Below, piece after piece: positions 18,797 to 29,051 of a stretch of 64,000 nt of DNA. Numbering within the stretch: the stretch's first letter is position 1; each line of letters opens with the position of its first letter. Both the position numbers and the translations under genes were made by a program. A model generated the notes under the pieces. That model saw only the letters and a list, made by a program, of their open reading frames with translations, had not been told where the DNA came from and searched no databases. This DNA is from Mycobacterium gastri. Lineage in GTDB: Bacteria; Actinomycetota; Actinomycetes; Mycobacteriales; Mycobacteriaceae. Location: assembly GCF_002102175.1 (NCBI RefSeq), contig NZ_LQOX01000041.1, positions 1 through 64,000 of the forward strand, read 5' to 3'.

Positions 18797-19984
18797 GTGG
18801 TGGACAAAGCGCTAGCAGCGGTGGGCCATGCATTGGCGCTGGCGGGGTCTATGACGTGGGAAATCTTGTGGGCGCTGATCCTGGGCTTCGCGTTATCGGC
18901 GATGGTGCAGGCCGTGGTGCGCCGCGAGACGATTGTGGCCCTCATGGGTGACGACAAGCCCCGCACCCTGGCGGTAGCCGCCGGACTGGGGGCCGCATCG
19001 TCATCGTGCTCGTATGCGGCAGTGGCGCTGGCGCGGTCGCTGTTCCGCAAAGGCGCGAACTTCACCGCCGCCATGGCATTCGAGATCAGTTCCACCAATC
19101 TCGTCGTGGAGTTGGGCATCATCCTGGCGTTGTTGATGGGCTGGCAGTTCACCGCCGCGGAGTTCGTCGGCGGCCCGCTGATGATCATCGTGCTGGCTCT
19201 GTTGTTCCGCCTGTTCGTGCGCTCCCGACTGATCGACGCCGCCCGTGAGCAAGCCGACCAGGGGCTTGCCGGCTCCATGGAAGGTCACGCCGCCATGGAT
19301 ATGTCGGTCGGCGGAGAAGGCTCGTTTTGGCGGCGGCTGTCTTCCGGGCGAGCCTTTACCTCGGTGTCGCACGTGTTCGTCATGGAGTGGGCGGCGATTC
19401 TGCGGGACCTGATCGTGGGCCTGCTGATCGCCGGAGCCGTCGCGGCGTGGGTTCCCGAAAACTTCTGGCAGCACTTCTTTTTGACTGACCATCCATTCTG
19501 GTCGGCGCTGTGGGGACCGATCGTCGGCCCCTTCGTCGCGGTCATTTCATTCGTCTGCTCGATCGGCAATGTGCCACTTGCCGCAGTGCTCTGGAACGGC
19601 GGGATCAGCTTCGGCGGCGTCATCGCGTTCATTTTCGCCGACCTGTTGATCTTGCCGATCTTGAACATCTATCGGAAGTACTACGGGACGAAGATGACGC
19701 TGACGCTGCTCGGCACCTTCTACGCCTCGATGGTCGTCGCCGGATACCTCGTCGAATTACTTTTCGGCGCAGCCAATCTCATTCCCGGTGAGCGCAGTGC
19801 CATGGTCATGCACGCCGGCATTTCGTGGAACTACACCACCTGGCTCAACATCGTCTTTCTCGTCATCGCGGCGACCCTGGTGCTCCGGTTCGTCGCCACG
19901 GGCGGGATCCCGATGCTGCGCATGATGGGCGGCTCCCCCGACTCGCAAAGCCACCAGCACGATCACAGTCATCAGTGCCACTAG
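18797..19984 (+). CDS. Predicted permease, Rv2963 ortholog (copper-responsive)
   Basis: A 395-residue integral membrane protein of the DUF318/UPF0718 (ArsP-like) permease family with about eight to ten hydrophobic segments. Marked motifs are GLGAASSSCSYAAVALARSLF and EISSTNLVVELG in the first half and SFVCSIGNVPLAAVLWNGG in the second, the duplicated family signature with conserved cysteines. A hydrophilic loop holds GHAAMDMSVGG. The C terminus is His-rich (SHQHDHSHQCH), a probable metal-binding tail. GTG 18797 or 18800 follows GGAGG at 18787-18791. Transport of copper or a copper complex is inferred from regulation. Confidence 0.9.
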   Translation: MVDKALAAVGHALALAGSMTWEILWALILGFALSAMVQAVVRRETIVALMGDDKPRTLAVAAGLGAASSSCSYAAVALARSLFRKGANFTAAMAFEISSTNLVVELGIILALLMGWQFTAAEFVGGPLMIIVLALLFRLFVRSRLIDAAREQADQGLAGSMEGHAAMDMSVGGEGSFWRRLSSGRAFTSVSHVFVMEWAAILRDLIVGLLIAGAVAAWVPENFWQHFFLTDHPFWSALWGPIVGPFVAVISFVCSIGNVPLAAVLWNGGISFGGVIAFIFADLLILPILNIYRKYYGTKMTLTLLGTFYASMVVAGYLVELLFGAANLIPGERSAMVMHAGISWNYTTWLNIVFLVIAATLVLRFVATGGIPMLRMMGGSPDSQSHQHDHSHQCH

Positions 19985-20015
19985 CGCTGCAGTCAGCGTA
20001 TCCTGGCCTGCGGCA

Positions 20016-20912
20016 ATGTCTGATACCTATCCGCCGCCGCCTGGCGGTCCGCCGCAGCCGGCCGATATCGGCCGGCTGTTGCTGCGTTGCCACGACCGCC
20101 CCGGAATCATCGCCGCGGTGAGCGGGTTCTTGGCCCGAGCCGGCGCGAACATCATCTCCCTGGACCAGCACTCCACCGCGCCGGAGGGCGGAACATTCCT
20201 GCAGCGCGCTATCTTCCACTTACCCGGCCTGACCGCGGCCATCGACGGGCTGCAACGCGACTTCGGCACATCCGTGGCCAGCACGTTCGACATCGATTAC
20301 CGGTTCACCGAGGCCGCCAAACCCAAACGGGTCGCCATCATGGCCTCGACGAGTGATCACTGCTTGTTAGACCTGTTGTGGCGCAACCGTCGCGGCGAGC
20401 TGGAGATGTCTGTCGTCATGGTGATCGCCAACCATCCTGAGCTGGCCGACCATGTCCGCCCGTTCGGGGTGCCATTCGTGCACATCCCCGCCACCCGTGA
20501 CACACGTGCCGAAGCCGAGCAGCGGCAGCTTCAATTGCTCAGCGGCAACGTCGATTTGGTGATACTCGCCCGGTACATGCAGATCCTCAGCCCAGCATTC
20601 CTGGCCGCAATCGGCTGCCCGCTGATCAACATTCATCATTCGTTCCTTCCTGCCTTCACCGGCGCGGCCCCGTACAAACGCGCACGGGAACGCGGCGTCA
20701 AGCTGATCGGCGCGACGGCTCACTACGTGACCGAGGTTCTCGACGAGGGCCCGATCATCGAACAAGACGTCGTTCGCGTCGACCACAATTACACCGTCGA
20801 AGACCTGGTGCGGGTCGGCGCCGACGTCGAACGCGCGGTGCTCTCCCGCGCCGTCCTCTGGCACTGCCAGGACCGGGTCATCGTGCACCACAACCAGACC
20901 ATTGTCTTCTGA
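20016..20912 (+). CDS. purU: Formyltetrahydrofolate deformylase
   Basis: A 298-residue enzyme that hydrolyses 10-formyl-THF to formate and THF, balancing one-carbon pools and supplying formate for purine synthesis. An N-terminal ACT domain (about 18-100) begins LLLRCHDRPGIIAAVSGFLA. The formyltransferase-fold catalytic domain has LINIHHSFLPAFTGAAPYKRA, with the catalytic His, then IGATAHYVTEVLDEGPIIEQ with the conserved Asp. Normal length. It follows Rv2963 by 31 bases in the same direction, the same order as in M. tuberculosis. Confidence 0.96.
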   Translation: MSDTYPPPPGGPPQPADIGRLLLRCHDRPGIIAAVSGFLARAGANIISLDQHSTAPEGGTFLQRAIFHLPGLTAAIDGLQRDFGTSVASTFDIDYRFTEAAKPKRVAIMASTSDHCLLDLLWRNRRGELEMSVVMVIANHPELADHVRPFGVPFVHIPATRDTRAEAEQRQLQLLSGNVDLVILARYMQILSPAFLAAIGCPLINIHHSFLPAFTGAAPYKRARERGVKLIGATAHYVTEVLDEGPIIEQDVVRVDHNYTVEDLVRVGADVERAVLSRAVLWHCQDRVIVHHNQTIVF

Positions 20913-21109
20913 CGCCGACTGGTCCGTGCGTTAGCCGTAGACACACCGGCCGGGCCTACCGCAGACCCGGCCGCCCGCGGTGTTCGTCGTACCCGCCAAG
21001 GATCCCCCAAGGTTTCGCCAAGCGCCGGCCGTCAGCCTTTGTGCAACGGCCACGACCGCCCACCCGAAATCCCAACCAAGCAAACACAACAACGCAAAGA
21101 GAGGTATCA

Positions 21110-21292
21110 ATGTCGACCACCCATCTTCGCGCCCTCGCCGGCATGTCCCTGCTGGCCTCGGCCATCGGCCTGGCCGCCCTGGGAGCCAGTGTCGGCGCCG
21201 CCGATCCGGCCCCCAGCCACCAGGCATACGGCACCTACACCTGTTACGACTACGCGACGCAGACGTTCTACGAATGCTTTGACCCCAGCTAG
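21110..21292 (+). CDS. Small secreted protein
   Basis: A 60-residue product. Residues 1-31 form a Sec signal peptide ending at an A-x-A-like site (GASVGAADPA). The mature peptide of about 30 residues is rich in Tyr and Thr and has two cysteines (TYTCYDYATQTFYECFDPS) that could form one disulfide. AGAGAGG precedes the ATG. No family recognised. Confidence 0.65.
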   Translation: MSTTHLRALAGMSLLASAIGLAALGASVGAADPAPSHQAYGTYTCYDYATQTFYECFDPS

Positions 21293-21315
21293 GCATCGCC
21301 AGCACGCACGCCGAC

Positions 21316-21345
21316 GGGCCTGGTCCGCTCCACCGGACCGGGCCC
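21316..21345. terminator. Bidirectional stem-loop between convergent genes
   Basis: GGGCCTGGTCCG (21316-21327) pairs with CGGACCGGGCCC (21334-21345), 12 pairs including one G-T, with a 6-base loop. It lies between the small secreted gene and coaD, which converge. Confidence 0.7.
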
Positions 21346-21353
21346 ATTTGGCT

Positions 21354-21830
21354 TCAGCCGGAGAGCTTTTCGCGCAGTCGCCGGTTCACCGGCTCGGGCA
21401 GCAACTCCGACACATCGCCACCGAGCATCGCCACCTCTTTGGCCAGCGACGAGGACACGAACGAATACCGCGGCGCGGTCGCGACGAAAAAAGTGTCGAC
21501 GCCGGCGATGTGCTTGTTCATCTGCGCCATCTGCAACTCGTATTCGAAGTCGGTGCCGGTGCGCAGACCCTTAACGATGGCGCTCATCCCCCGGGACCTG
21601 ACGAAGTCGACCACCAGACCTTGTCCTGCCTCCACCCGCAAGTTGGGCAGGTGCGTCGTCGACTCGTTGATCATCGAGATCCGCTCGTCCAGGTCGAACA
21701 TGCCCATTTTGGTGGGATTGGTCAGGATCGCCACCACCACCTCGTCGAACTGGGCAGCGGCACGTTCGAAAACGTCGATGTGGCCCAACGTCACCGGGTC
21801 GAACGACCCCGGGCATACGGCGCCGCTCAC
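21354..21830 (-). CDS. coaD: Phosphopantetheine adenylyltransferase
   Basis: A 158-residue enzyme of CoA synthesis that transfers AMP to 4'-phosphopantetheine. The nucleotidyltransferase motif is [19 protein letters not shown], containing the T-x-G-H signature, and the C-terminal [12 protein letters not shown] replaces the usual ISSTxVRE segment. Ortholog of Rv2965c. Length is standard. Confidence 0.97.
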   Translation of the reverse strand: MSGAVCPGSFDPVTLGHIDVFERAAAQFDEVVVAILTNPTKMGMFDLDERISMINESTTHLPNLRVEAGQGLVVDFVRSRGMSAIVKGLRTGTDFEYELQMAQMNKHIAGVDTFFVATAPRYSFVSSSLAKEVAMLGGDVSELLPEPVNRRLREKLSG

Positions 21831-21837
21831 GACCCGC

Positions 21838-21963
21838 GCCGGCGACGAGGCAGAACGAAGTGATGCTGTGGGGGTACCACCCGCTTGCGGGGGAAAGCGG
21901 CGCCCATGAGACGAGGCCGGCGACGATGCAGAACGAAGTGATGCTGAGGAGCGGCGCCCATGA
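21838..21963. repeat. MIRU-like intergenic repeat, two units
   Basis: GCCGGCGACGA, then GCAGAACGAAGTGATGCTG, occurs at 21838-21868 and 21916-21946. Each copy is followed by GCGGCGCCCATGA (21897-21909 and 21951-21963). The first copy carries about 28 extra bases in its middle. The pattern (GACGATGCAGA..GATG..GAGCGGCGCCCATGA) resembles the mycobacterial interspersed repetitive units found between operon genes. Confidence 0.65.
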
Positions 21964-21971
21964 CCGAGACG

Positions 21972-22538
21972 CTAGCAGGCCAGTTCAGCGAGCTCGGCCA
22001 ACTCCAGCCGGGTGTCTCCATAGACCCGCTCGGGCCACCCGGTCCAGCCCTCCGGCCAGGTCAACGGCGCACTCGTGACCGGTCGCTCCACCACGGCGAT
22101 GGTGCCTTGCCGGACCCAGCCGTGGGTGCTCAACGCCGCCAGCACGGCATCGATATCCGCGGTGCCGACGTCATAGGGCGGGTCGGCCAGCACCAGGTCC
22201 ACCGGAGTCGACGTCCCTGCCGCTAACACAGCGGCCACCATGCCCCGGCGCACTACGGCACCGGTCAGACCCAGGGTCTTGATGTTGCGCACGATGACGG
22301 CCGCGGTGCGCCGGTCGGCCTCCACGAACAGCGCCGACGCGGCCCCGCGCGACAGTGCCTCCAGCCCGAGTGCTCCCGAACCGGCATAGAGGTCCAGCAC
22401 GGCCAGGCCGGTCAGCTGCCGGCGTGCGCTCACAATGTTGAACAGCGATTCGCGGACCCGATCGGTGGTGGGCCTGGTCCCCCGCGGGGGTACCCAGAGC
22501 CGCCGTCCCCCGGCGACTCCGCCGATGATCCGGGTCAG
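21972..22538 (-). CDS. rsmD: 16S rRNA (guanine966-N2)-methyltransferase, CTG start
   Basis: A protein of about 188 residues, the Rv2966c ortholog that methylates G966 of 16S r[16 protein letters not shown] is the family N terminus. [20 protein letters not shown] is SAM motif I, and LVLADPPYD is the catalytic N/DPPY motif. The family start falls on CTG 22538, whose last two bases belong to the pca stop (CTGA). No ATG, GTG or TTG is near in frame, so either CTG is used or an upstream start inside pca is read. Confidence 0.88.
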   Translation of the reverse strand: MTRIIGGVAGGRRLWVPPRGTRPTTDRVRESLFNIVSARRQLTGLAVLDLYAGSGALGLEALSRGAASALFVEADRRTAAVIVRNIKTLGLTGAVVRRGMVAAVLAAGTSTPVDLVLADPPYDVGTADIDAVLAALSTHGWVRQGTIAVVERPVTSAPLTWPEGWTGWPERVYGDTRLELAELAELAC

Positions 22539-25500
22539 CTCACCACCGCCAGCAGGTCCCCGCCCTCGACCTGGGCGGTATCCGAGACCGCCACCCGCTG
22601 CACGGTGCCGTCGTTGGGGGCGGTGATCGGAGCCTCCATCTTCATCGCCTCGATGGTGGCGACGGTCTGGCCGGCCGTGACCTGTTCGCCGGCGGACACG
22701 GCGACGGTGACAACCCCGGCGAACGGCGCGGCGATGTGGGCCGGATTTCCGCGGTCGGCCTTCTCGGCGGCCGGGACCACGCTGGCAATGCTGCTGTCGC
22801 GCACCAGCACCGGCCGCAACTGGCCGTTGATGATGCACATCACCGTCCGCATACCGCGTTCGTCGGGCTCGGAGATCGCCTCCAGACCGATCAACAGTTC
22901 CACACCCCGTTCCAGCTTCACCCGGTGCTCTTCGCCCTGCCGCAACCCGTAGAAGAACTGGTTGGCCGACAACTGCGAGGTGTCCCCGTACGTCTCCCGG
23001 TGTTCCTCGAATTCCTTTGTGGGACCAGGGAAGAGCAACCGATTCAACACGGCCTGCCGTTTGGGTCCCGGCACCGCCAGAGCCGCCTCGTCGTCGCCCG
23101 TCAGTTGTCCGGCGGGTTTGGCCGGCGCCCGGCCGGCTAGCGCCGTGCTGCGCAACGGCTCGGGCCACCCGCCGGGCGGATCGCCCAACTCGCCCCGCAG
23201 GAATCCCAACACCGAATCCGGGATATCGAATCGTGCCGGGTCGGAGGCGAATTCATCGGCGCTTACCCCGGCACCGACCAGGGCGAGTGCCAGATCACCG
23301 ACGACCTTCGACGACGGCGTGACCTTGATCAGCCGGCCCAGGATTCGGTCGGCGCCGGCGTATGCCTCCTCGACCTCCTCGAACCGGTCCCCCAAGCCCA
23401 GGGCGATCGCCTGCTGTCGCAGGTTCGATAGCTGACCGCCCGGAATCTCGTGATGGTAGACCCGCCCCGTCGGCCCGGGAAGGCCGGATTCAAAGGGCGC
23501 ATACACTTTTCGCAGCGCTTCCCAAAAGGGCTCCAGAGCGCAGACCGCGGCAAGCGACAAACCGGTGTCGTAGTCGGTGTGTGCTGCGGCGGCCACGATC
23601 GAACTCAGCGCGGGCTGGCTGGTGGTGCCCGCCAGCGGCGCAGCTGCGCCGTCGACGGCGTCGGCCCCGGCGTGCCAGGCGGCGACATAGCTGGCCAACT
23701 GACCGCCCGGAGTGTCGTGGGTATGCACGTGCACCGGCAGATCGAAGCGACTTCGCAAGGCCGTGACCAACTTTCGCGCCGCTGGGGCCCGCAACAGCCC
23801 CGCCATGTCCTTGATGGCCAGCACCTGGGCGCCGGCCTCCACGATGGACTCGGCCAGCCTCAGGTAGTAGTCGAGCGTGTACAGCCGCTCACCGGGGTCA
23901 GCCAGGTCGCCGGTGTAGCACATCGCGACTTCGGCTACCGCAGAACCGGTTTCGCGTACGGCGTCGATCGCCGGGCGCATCGACTCGAGGTTGTTGAGCG
24001 CGTCGAAGATTCGGAAGATGTCGATGCCCGTGGCGGTGGCCTCGTCGATGAACGCCGACGTCACCACCTCGGGATAGGGGGTGTAGCCCACGGTATTGCG
24101 GCCCCGCAGCAGCATCTGCAGGCAGATGTTGGGGATCGCCTGGCGCAGCGCGGCCAGCCGCTCCCATGGGTCTTCTTTTAGAAAGCGAAGTGCCACATCG
24201 TAAGTCGCACCGCCCCAGCACTCCACCGACAGCAGCTGCGGCATGCTGCGGGCCAGATACGGCGCCACCATCATCAGTCCGCTGGTGCGCACCCGGGTGG
24301 CCAGCAGCGACTGATGCGCGTCACGAAATGTCGTGTCGGTCAACCGCACCGCCGCCGATTCCCGCAGCCAGCGCGCGAAACCCTCCGGCCCCAATTCGGC
24401 CAGCCGTTGCTTGGAGCCCGCCGGCGGCGGGGTGTCCAGGTCGACGTCGGGCAGCTTGTCCTGCGGGTACACCTTCGACGGCCGGGTGCCGTGCGGTTTG
24501 TTGACGGTGACGTCGGCCAGATAGTTGAGGATCTTGGTGCCCCGGTCGGCCGACGATCGCGCGGTCAGCAGCTGGGGGCGCTCGTCGATGAACGACGTCG
24601 TTATGATGCCGGCCTGGAAATCGGAATCATCCAGAACCGCTTGCAGGAACGGGATGTTCGTCGACACCCCCCGAATCCGGAACTCCGCCATGGCCCGGCG
24701 CGCCCGGTTCACCGCGGTCGGGAAGTCACGGCCCCGGCAGGTGAGCTTGACCAGCATGGAATCGAAGTGGGCGCTGATCTCGGCGCCGAGGTTGGTGCTG
24801 CCGTCCAGTCGGATGCCGGCGCCCCCGGGGGTACGCAGCGCGCTGATCCGGCCGGTGTCGGGCCGGAATCCGTTGGCCGGATCCTCGGTGGTGATCCGGC
24901 ACTGCAGTGCCGCGCCGTGCGGCCGGATGGCCTGCTGCTCAAGACCCAGGTCGTCGAGCGTCTCCCCCGCGGCGATGCGCAGCTGGCTGGAGACCAGGTC
25001 CACGTCGGTGATCTCCTCGGTGACGGTGTGTTCCACCTGAATCCGCGGATTCATCTCGATGAAGACGTAATCCCCGCTTTGGTCCAGCAGAAACTCGACC
25101 GTTCCGGCGCCGCTGTAGCCGATGTGGCGGGCGAACACGACGGCGTCGGTACAGATCTTGGTCCGCAATTCGGCGGGCAGGTTCGGGGCGGGCGCCAGTT
25201 CGATGACCTTCTGATGGCGACGCTGCACACTGCAGTCCCGCTCGTAGAGGTGGATCACGTTGCCGCCGGTATCCGCGAGAATCTGCACTTCGATGTGGCG
25301 CGGGCGCAACACCGCCTGTTCGAGATAGACCGTCGGGTCCCCGAACGCTGATTCGGCTTCGCGGCTGGCGACTTCGACGGCGTCCGGCAGCGTGGCGATC
25401 TCGCCGACCCGGCGCATACCGCGGCCGCCACCGCCGGCAACCGCCTTGACGAACAACGGAAACCGCATGCTCGCGGCGGCCGAGACCAGCTCCTCGACCG

Positions 25501-25918
25501 AGGCCGACGGCACCGACGACGCCAGCACCGGCAGTCCCGCTTCCCGGGCGGCGGCGACGGCCCGGGACTTATTTCCAGTCAGCTCAAGCACTTCGGCGCC
25601 GGGGCCGACGAAGGTGATGCCCGCTGCCGCACATGCCCTGGCCAACTCGGGGTTCTCCGACAAGAACCCGTAACCGGGGTAGACCGCGTCAGCACCGGCG
25701 CGGCGGGCGGTTTCCACGATCTCGTCGACCGACAGATAGGCACGTACCGGATGCCCGATTTCCCCGATCTGGTAGGACTCGTCGGCCTTGGACCGATGCA
25801 GCGAATTGCGATCCTCGTAGGCGTAGACGGCCACCGTGCCGATACCGAGCTCGTAGGCCGCGCGAAATGCCCGGATCGCAATTTCCCCGCGATTGGCCAC
25901 CAGCACTTTGGCGATCAC
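22535..25918 (-). CDS. pca: Pyruvate carboxylase
   Basis: 1127 residues. The enzyme adds CO2 to pyruvate to make oxaloacetate, the anaplerotic step used in growth on C3 units and cholesterol. Domains in order: biotin carboxylase (about 1-450; [18 protein letters not shown] and GGGGRGMR in the ATP grasp), carboxyltransferase TIM barrel (about 520-800; [17 protein letters not shown], the metal-binding segment [10 protein letters not shown]), PYC/OADA tail, and C-terminal biotinyl domain with EAMKMEAP, the biotinylated lysine being near residue 1093. GTG start. rsmD overlaps its 3' end. Confidence 0.98.
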   Translation of the reverse strand: MIAKVLVANRGEIAIRAFRAAYELGIGTVAVYAYEDRNSLHRSKADESYQIGEIGHPVRAYLSVDEIVETARRAGADAVYPGYGFLSENPELARACAAAGITFVGPGAEVLELTGNKSRAVAAAREAGLPVLASSVPSASVEELVSAAASMRFPLFVKAVAGGGGRGMRRVGEIATLPDAVEVASREAESAFGDPTVYLEQAVLRPRHIEVQILADTGGNVIHLYERDCSVQRRHQKVIELAPAPNLPAELRTKICTDAVVFARHIGYSGAGTVEFLLDQSGDYVFIEMNPRIQVEHTVTEEITDVDLVSSQLRIAAGETLDDLGLEQQAIRPHGAALQCRITTEDPANGFRPDTGRISALRTPGGAGIRLDGSTNLGAEISAHFDSMLVKLTCRGRDFPTAVNRARRAMAEFRIRGVSTNIPFLQAVLDDSDFQAGIITTSFIDERPQLLTARSSADRGTKILNYLADVTVNKPHGTRPSKVYPQDKLPDVDLDTPPPAGSKQRLAELGPEGFARWLRESAAVRLTDTTFRDAHQSLLATRVRTSGLMMVAPYLARSMPQLLSVECWGGATYDVALRFLKEDPWERLAALRQAIPNICLQMLLRGRNTVGYTPYPEVVTSAFIDEATATGIDIFRIFDALNNLESMRPAIDAVRETGSAVAEVAMCYTGDLADPGERLYTLDYYLRLAESIVEAGAQVLAIKDMAGLLRAPAARKLVTALRSRFDLPVHVHTHDTPGGQLASYVAAWHAGADAVDGAAAPLAGTTSQPALSSIVAAAAHTDYDTGLSLAAVCALEPFWEALRKVYAPFESGLPGPTGRVYHHEIPGGQLSNLRQQAIALGLGDRFEEVEEAYAGADRILGRLIKVTPSSKVVGDLALALVGAGVSADEFASDPARFDIPDSVLGFLRGELGDPPGGWPEPLRSTALAGRAPAKPAGQLTGDDEAALAVPGPKRQAVLNRLLFPGPTKEFEEHRETYGDTSQLSANQFFYGLRQGEEHRVKLERGVELLIGLEAISEPDERGMRTVMCIINGQLRPVLVRDSSIASVVPAAEKADRGNPAHIAAPFAGVVTVAVSAGEQVTAGQTVATIEAMKMEAPITAPNDGTVQRVAVSDTAQVEGGDLLAVVS

Positions 25919-25930
25919 GCTCGACCCTTC

Positions 25931-26557
25931 TCAGATCAGTGTCGACCAATAGTTCCAGAAACGGACCATGATCTGCAGGAACACCGCGGTGAACCACAGC
26001 GTAGCGATCGACCACCGCCATTGGAAGAGCACCCGCAGGACGGCGCTGTCCCGCTCGGCGAGCACCGGACGAAACGCGATCGACGCCACCACCACCAGCA
26101 GTGTGATGGTGACTACCCAGACCAGCATGCAGTACGGGCACAACGCCCCGATGCGGTACAGGCTCTGGAAGATCAGCCAGTGCACGAACCCCGTGCCGGC
26201 CAGGACACCCACCGTCAGTGCGGTCCAATACCAGCGCGGCAGAAGCACTTTCGTCACCGCCAGCACGCCGGTGACCACCACCACGGTGAACCCCACAATG
26301 CCGACCACCGGGTTGGGCAGGCCCAGCAGTGTTGCCTGCGGGGTTCCCATCACCGAGCCGCACGACATGATCGGGTTGATGTTGCACGACGGCACGTAAT
26401 CCCGGTCGAGCAGAACCCCGATCTTCTCCACCGTCAGCGTCATCGAGGCGAGCAGGCCGAACGCGCCGGCGATCAACACCCACCACGCACTGAGCGCGGG
26501 CACTCGCACTCCGCCCGCTGGGTCCGGAGTCAGATCGGCGGGTTCGGCTAAGACCAT
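25931..26557 (-). CDS. Vitamin K epoxide reductase-family protein (Rv2968c)
   Basis: A membrane protein of 208 residues with about five helices. The conserved loop cysteines are in SCNINPIMSCGSV, and the active-site pair is in ALCPYCML. The enzyme passes electrons from periplasmic disulfide formation to quinone and thus re-oxidises the DsbA-like partner encoded just upstream. The ATG at 26557 is five bases after that gene's stop. A TTG overlapping the stop (TTGA) is an alternative start. Confidence 0.93.
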   Translation of the reverse strand: MVLAEPADLTPDPAGGVRVPALSAWWVLIAGAFGLLASMTLTVEKIGVLLDRDYVPSCNINPIMSCGSVMGTPQATLLGLPNPVVGIVGFTVVVVTGVLAVTKVLLPRWYWTALTVGVLAGTGFVHWLIFQSLYRIGALCPYCMLVWVVTITLLVVVASIAFRPVLAERDSAVLRVLFQWRWSIATLWFTAVFLQIMVRFWNYWSTLI

Positions 26558-26562
26558 CGTGG

Positions 26563-27327
26563 TCAAGCTGCCGGAGCGGTTGCCGCCGTGTCCATGCCCG
26601 GAATGTCGCCGACGATCTCTTTGATCTTGGCCACCAGCGCCTCCGGCGTCGACCATTCGTATTCAGTGCCGTTGATCTTGACGGTCGGGGTCGCGTGGAT
26701 GTTCGCGGCCGTGGCCAGCCCGTCGACCTTGGAGAGGTACTTTCCGCTGTTGATGCAGTCAGGCGCCTTGCCGACGACACCGGCTTCGCGGGCGAGCTCG
26801 ATCAGCTTTGCGTTGTCGGGGAAGGTCTTGCCGACTTCGGACGGCTGGATGTCTTTGCTGAACAACGCGCTGTGGAACCGGCGGAACGCATCGATGGACT
26901 CGTCGGCGACGCAGTACGCCGCGGCCGCCGCGCGCGCCGAGTAATTGTCGTTGCGCGGGCTGGAAAGGATATCCACCATCGTGTAATCGGCCGCGATAGC
27001 GCCGATGTCAATGAGCCTGGATACGGTCGGACCGAATCCGCGCTCGAAGTTCCCGCACGCCGGACACAGGAAATCCTCGTAGAACGACACCACGGCCTTG
27101 GGGTTGCGGGTTCCGGGCTGGGTGACCAGCTTGCTGGACGTCACCCGGATCGCATCAAGGGACCCGGTGGCGCCGCCCTTCTTGTTGTGCGAGGTGACGA
27201 TGTAAAACACCAGGGCAACGGCAAAGAGCACGACAATCGCGGTGCCACCGATCTGCACCAGCCGGCCGAATTTGCCGTCGGGCGACTTCAGGTCGATCCG
27301 CGGAGGGCGTTTGTTTTTGTCGGCCAC
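26563..27327 (-). CDS. DsbA-like membrane-anchored thiol oxidoreductase (Rv2969c)
   Basis: A 254-residue protein with an N-terminal anchor helix (about 25-47, IGGTAIVVLFAVALVFYIV) and an exported thioredoxin-fold DSBA domain. The active site is FLCPACGNFE; the cis-proline segment is HATPTVKING. It introduces disulfides into exported proteins and pairs with the VKOR encoded next, as in M. tuberculosis. All expected residues are present. Confidence 0.94.
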   Translation of the reverse strand: MADKNKRPPRIDLKSPDGKFGRLVQIGGTAIVVLFAVALVFYIVTSHNKKGGATGSLDAIRVTSSKLVTQPGTRNPKAVVSFYEDFLCPACGNFERGFGPTVSRLIDIGAIAADYTMVDILSSPRNDNYSARAAAAAYCVADESIDAFRRFHSALFSKDIQPSEVGKTFPDNAKLIELAREAGVVGKAPDCINSGKYLSKVDGLATAANIHATPTVKINGTEYEWSTPEALVAKIKEIVGDIPGMDTAATAPAA

Positions 27328-27403
27328 GGGTTCCCGATCCTCACTTGATGAATAGCCTGCGCTGCTGGCGCCTCTAGAGTACCGGCGGCCCTCCGGGTAC
27401 GGC

Positions 27404-28522
27404 TCAGACCCGGCTCAGGTGCGCACGCAACGCCGAAATCAGCTCGCTCGTCGCGGTGGCACTGGCACCGCCGAGCGGAAACAAATTGAGGAAGCCATGC
27501 GTCAACGAACCCTCGCGGCGCAGATCCACCGCGGTCCCGGCGGCCCGCAACGCCGCCGCGTACTGCTCGCCCTCATCGCGCAGCGGGTCGAATCCGGCGA
27601 CCACGATCAGCGCCGGCGGCAGACCTGACAGCGACTCGGCCCGCAACGGCGACACCCGCGGATCGGTGGGGTCGATCCCGGAGCCGCGCAGATACTTCGC
27701 CTGGAACCAGTCGATGTCTCGTTTGGTCAGCAGGAAACCACGGGCGAACAGGCTCAGTGAGCGGGTCTGCGCGGTGAAGTCGGTGCGCGGATAGATCAGC
27801 CACTGCAACACCGGAGCCGGGCCTCCGCTGTCTTTGGCCAGTTGGCACACGACGGCCGCCAGATTGCCGCCCGCGCTGTCGCCGCCCACCGCAATCCGCC
27901 CGGGGATGGCACCGAGTTCGCCAGCGTGCTCGTAGGCCCACGTGAAGGCCGCAAACGCGTCGTCGATCCCCGCCGGGGCGTGCTGCTCGGGAGCCAGCCG
28001 GTAGTCGATCGACAGCACGTGTATGCCGGCATCGCGGCACGTTAAGCGGCACACCGCGTCGTGGGTGTCCAGGTCGCCGATCACCCAGCCGCCGCCGTGA
28101 TAGAAGACCAGCAGCGGTGCGGCCACGCCGCCGGGCGCGCGATAGTGCCGTGCCCGGATGTCACCGGCCGGCCCGGGCAGCGTGATTTCTTCGACCTCGA
28201 CGTGAATCTGCGGACCGCCGAATCCCAGGGTCGCCTCCCGCATGTTGGCACGGGAAGCATCCGGGTCATCGTCGATCACCAGGCCGTCGAGGCCGACGGC
28301 CCGCATGCCCGACAGCATCAACTGCAGCGTGGGATCAAGGGTGTTGCCGTCAATGACGACGGAACGACCGCGCGTGAGAAGCCGCTTGGCCGGGGCCGGA
28401 ATCCACGGGATGACTTTGACGCCCGCACCGGTGACGGTGCTCTGGATGCGACGCGTCCACCGCATCGGTACGCAGGTCAGCTCGGGTTGAAGGTCCGGCG
28501 TGCCGGGCAGACTCTTGGTCAT
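27404..28522 (-). CDS. lipN: Esterase/lipase LipN
   Basis: A 372-residue hormone-sensitive-lipase family carboxylesterase. The oxyanion motif is YHGGGW, the nucleophile elbow is GGDSAGGN, the catalytic Asp region is VVAGFDPLRDEG, and the His is in LTHGFLN. AGGAG sits well before the ATG. It hydrolyses short-chain esters. Ortholog of Rv2970c by context. Confidence 0.93.
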   Translation of the reverse strand: MTKSLPGTPDLQPELTCVPMRWTRRIQSTVTGAGVKVIPWIPAPAKRLLTRGRSVVIDGNTLDPTLQLMLSGMRAVGLDGLVIDDDPDASRANMREATLGFGGPQIHVEVEEITLPGPAGDIRARHYRAPGGVAAPLLVFYHGGGWVIGDLDTHDAVCRLTCRDAGIHVLSIDYRLAPEQHAPAGIDDAFAAFTWAYEHAGELGAIPGRIAVGGDSAGGNLAAVVCQLAKDSGGPAPVLQWLIYPRTDFTAQTRSLSLFARGFLLTKRDIDWFQAKYLRGSGIDPTDPRVSPLRAESLSGLPPALIVVAGFDPLRDEGEQYAAALRAAGTAVDLRREGSLTHGFLNLFPLGGASATATSELISALRAHLSRV

Positions 28523-28555
28523 GGGTTTCTCCTATGTCAACCGCTTAGGAAAACG

Positions 28556-29045
28556 CGAGCTCACGCTGAACGACATTGATGCCTGCCGGATTCGGAGTCT
28601 TCCGGATTGAGCCGGTGGACACCGAGTAGGCGTTGGCTGCGCGCCGGGTACCGGCACATCGACATCGCGGTGGCCTACCGCAACGAACGGGAGACCGGGC
28701 GAGCGGTTGCCAATTCCGGCGTGCCCCGCGACCAACTGTACGTGGTGACCAAATTGGCGAATCCCGACCAGGTGGCGTTCGTTGTCGGACCATCCGATTG
28801 GTGACACGGCAATCGCGCGACACTGCGCGCGGACACCAGCGCAGGTGTTGATTAGGTGGCATATTCAACTCGGTAATATCGTGATCCCCAAGTCGGTGAC
28901 CCAAAACGGATAGCGAGCAACTTCGACGTGTTCGACTTCGAGATCAGCGCCTCGACTCAGCGGCGCCATGGCCTCGATCTCGTCGCCAGATGACGGAACC
29001 CGCCTTGGCCCTGATCCGAGAACCTTCAATTTCACAGGCAGGTGA
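28556..29045 (+). pseudogene. Aldo/keto reductase pseudogene next to an intact paralogue
   Basis: Pieces of an aldo/keto reductase lie in order on the plus strand. [16 protein letters not shown] (from 28579) ends at a TAG. After a frame change comes [20 protein letters not shown] up to KLANPDQ near 28770. The central half of the enzyme is missing. From about 28858 comes [15 protein letters not shown], another frame change, [14 protein letters not shown], and finally DDGTRLGPDPRTFNFTGR ending at TGA 29043. The catalytic lysine segment is gone. The gene starts on the other side of the lipN promoter and stops seven bases before the intact copy. Confidence 0.85.
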
Positions 29046-29051
29046 GATGCG

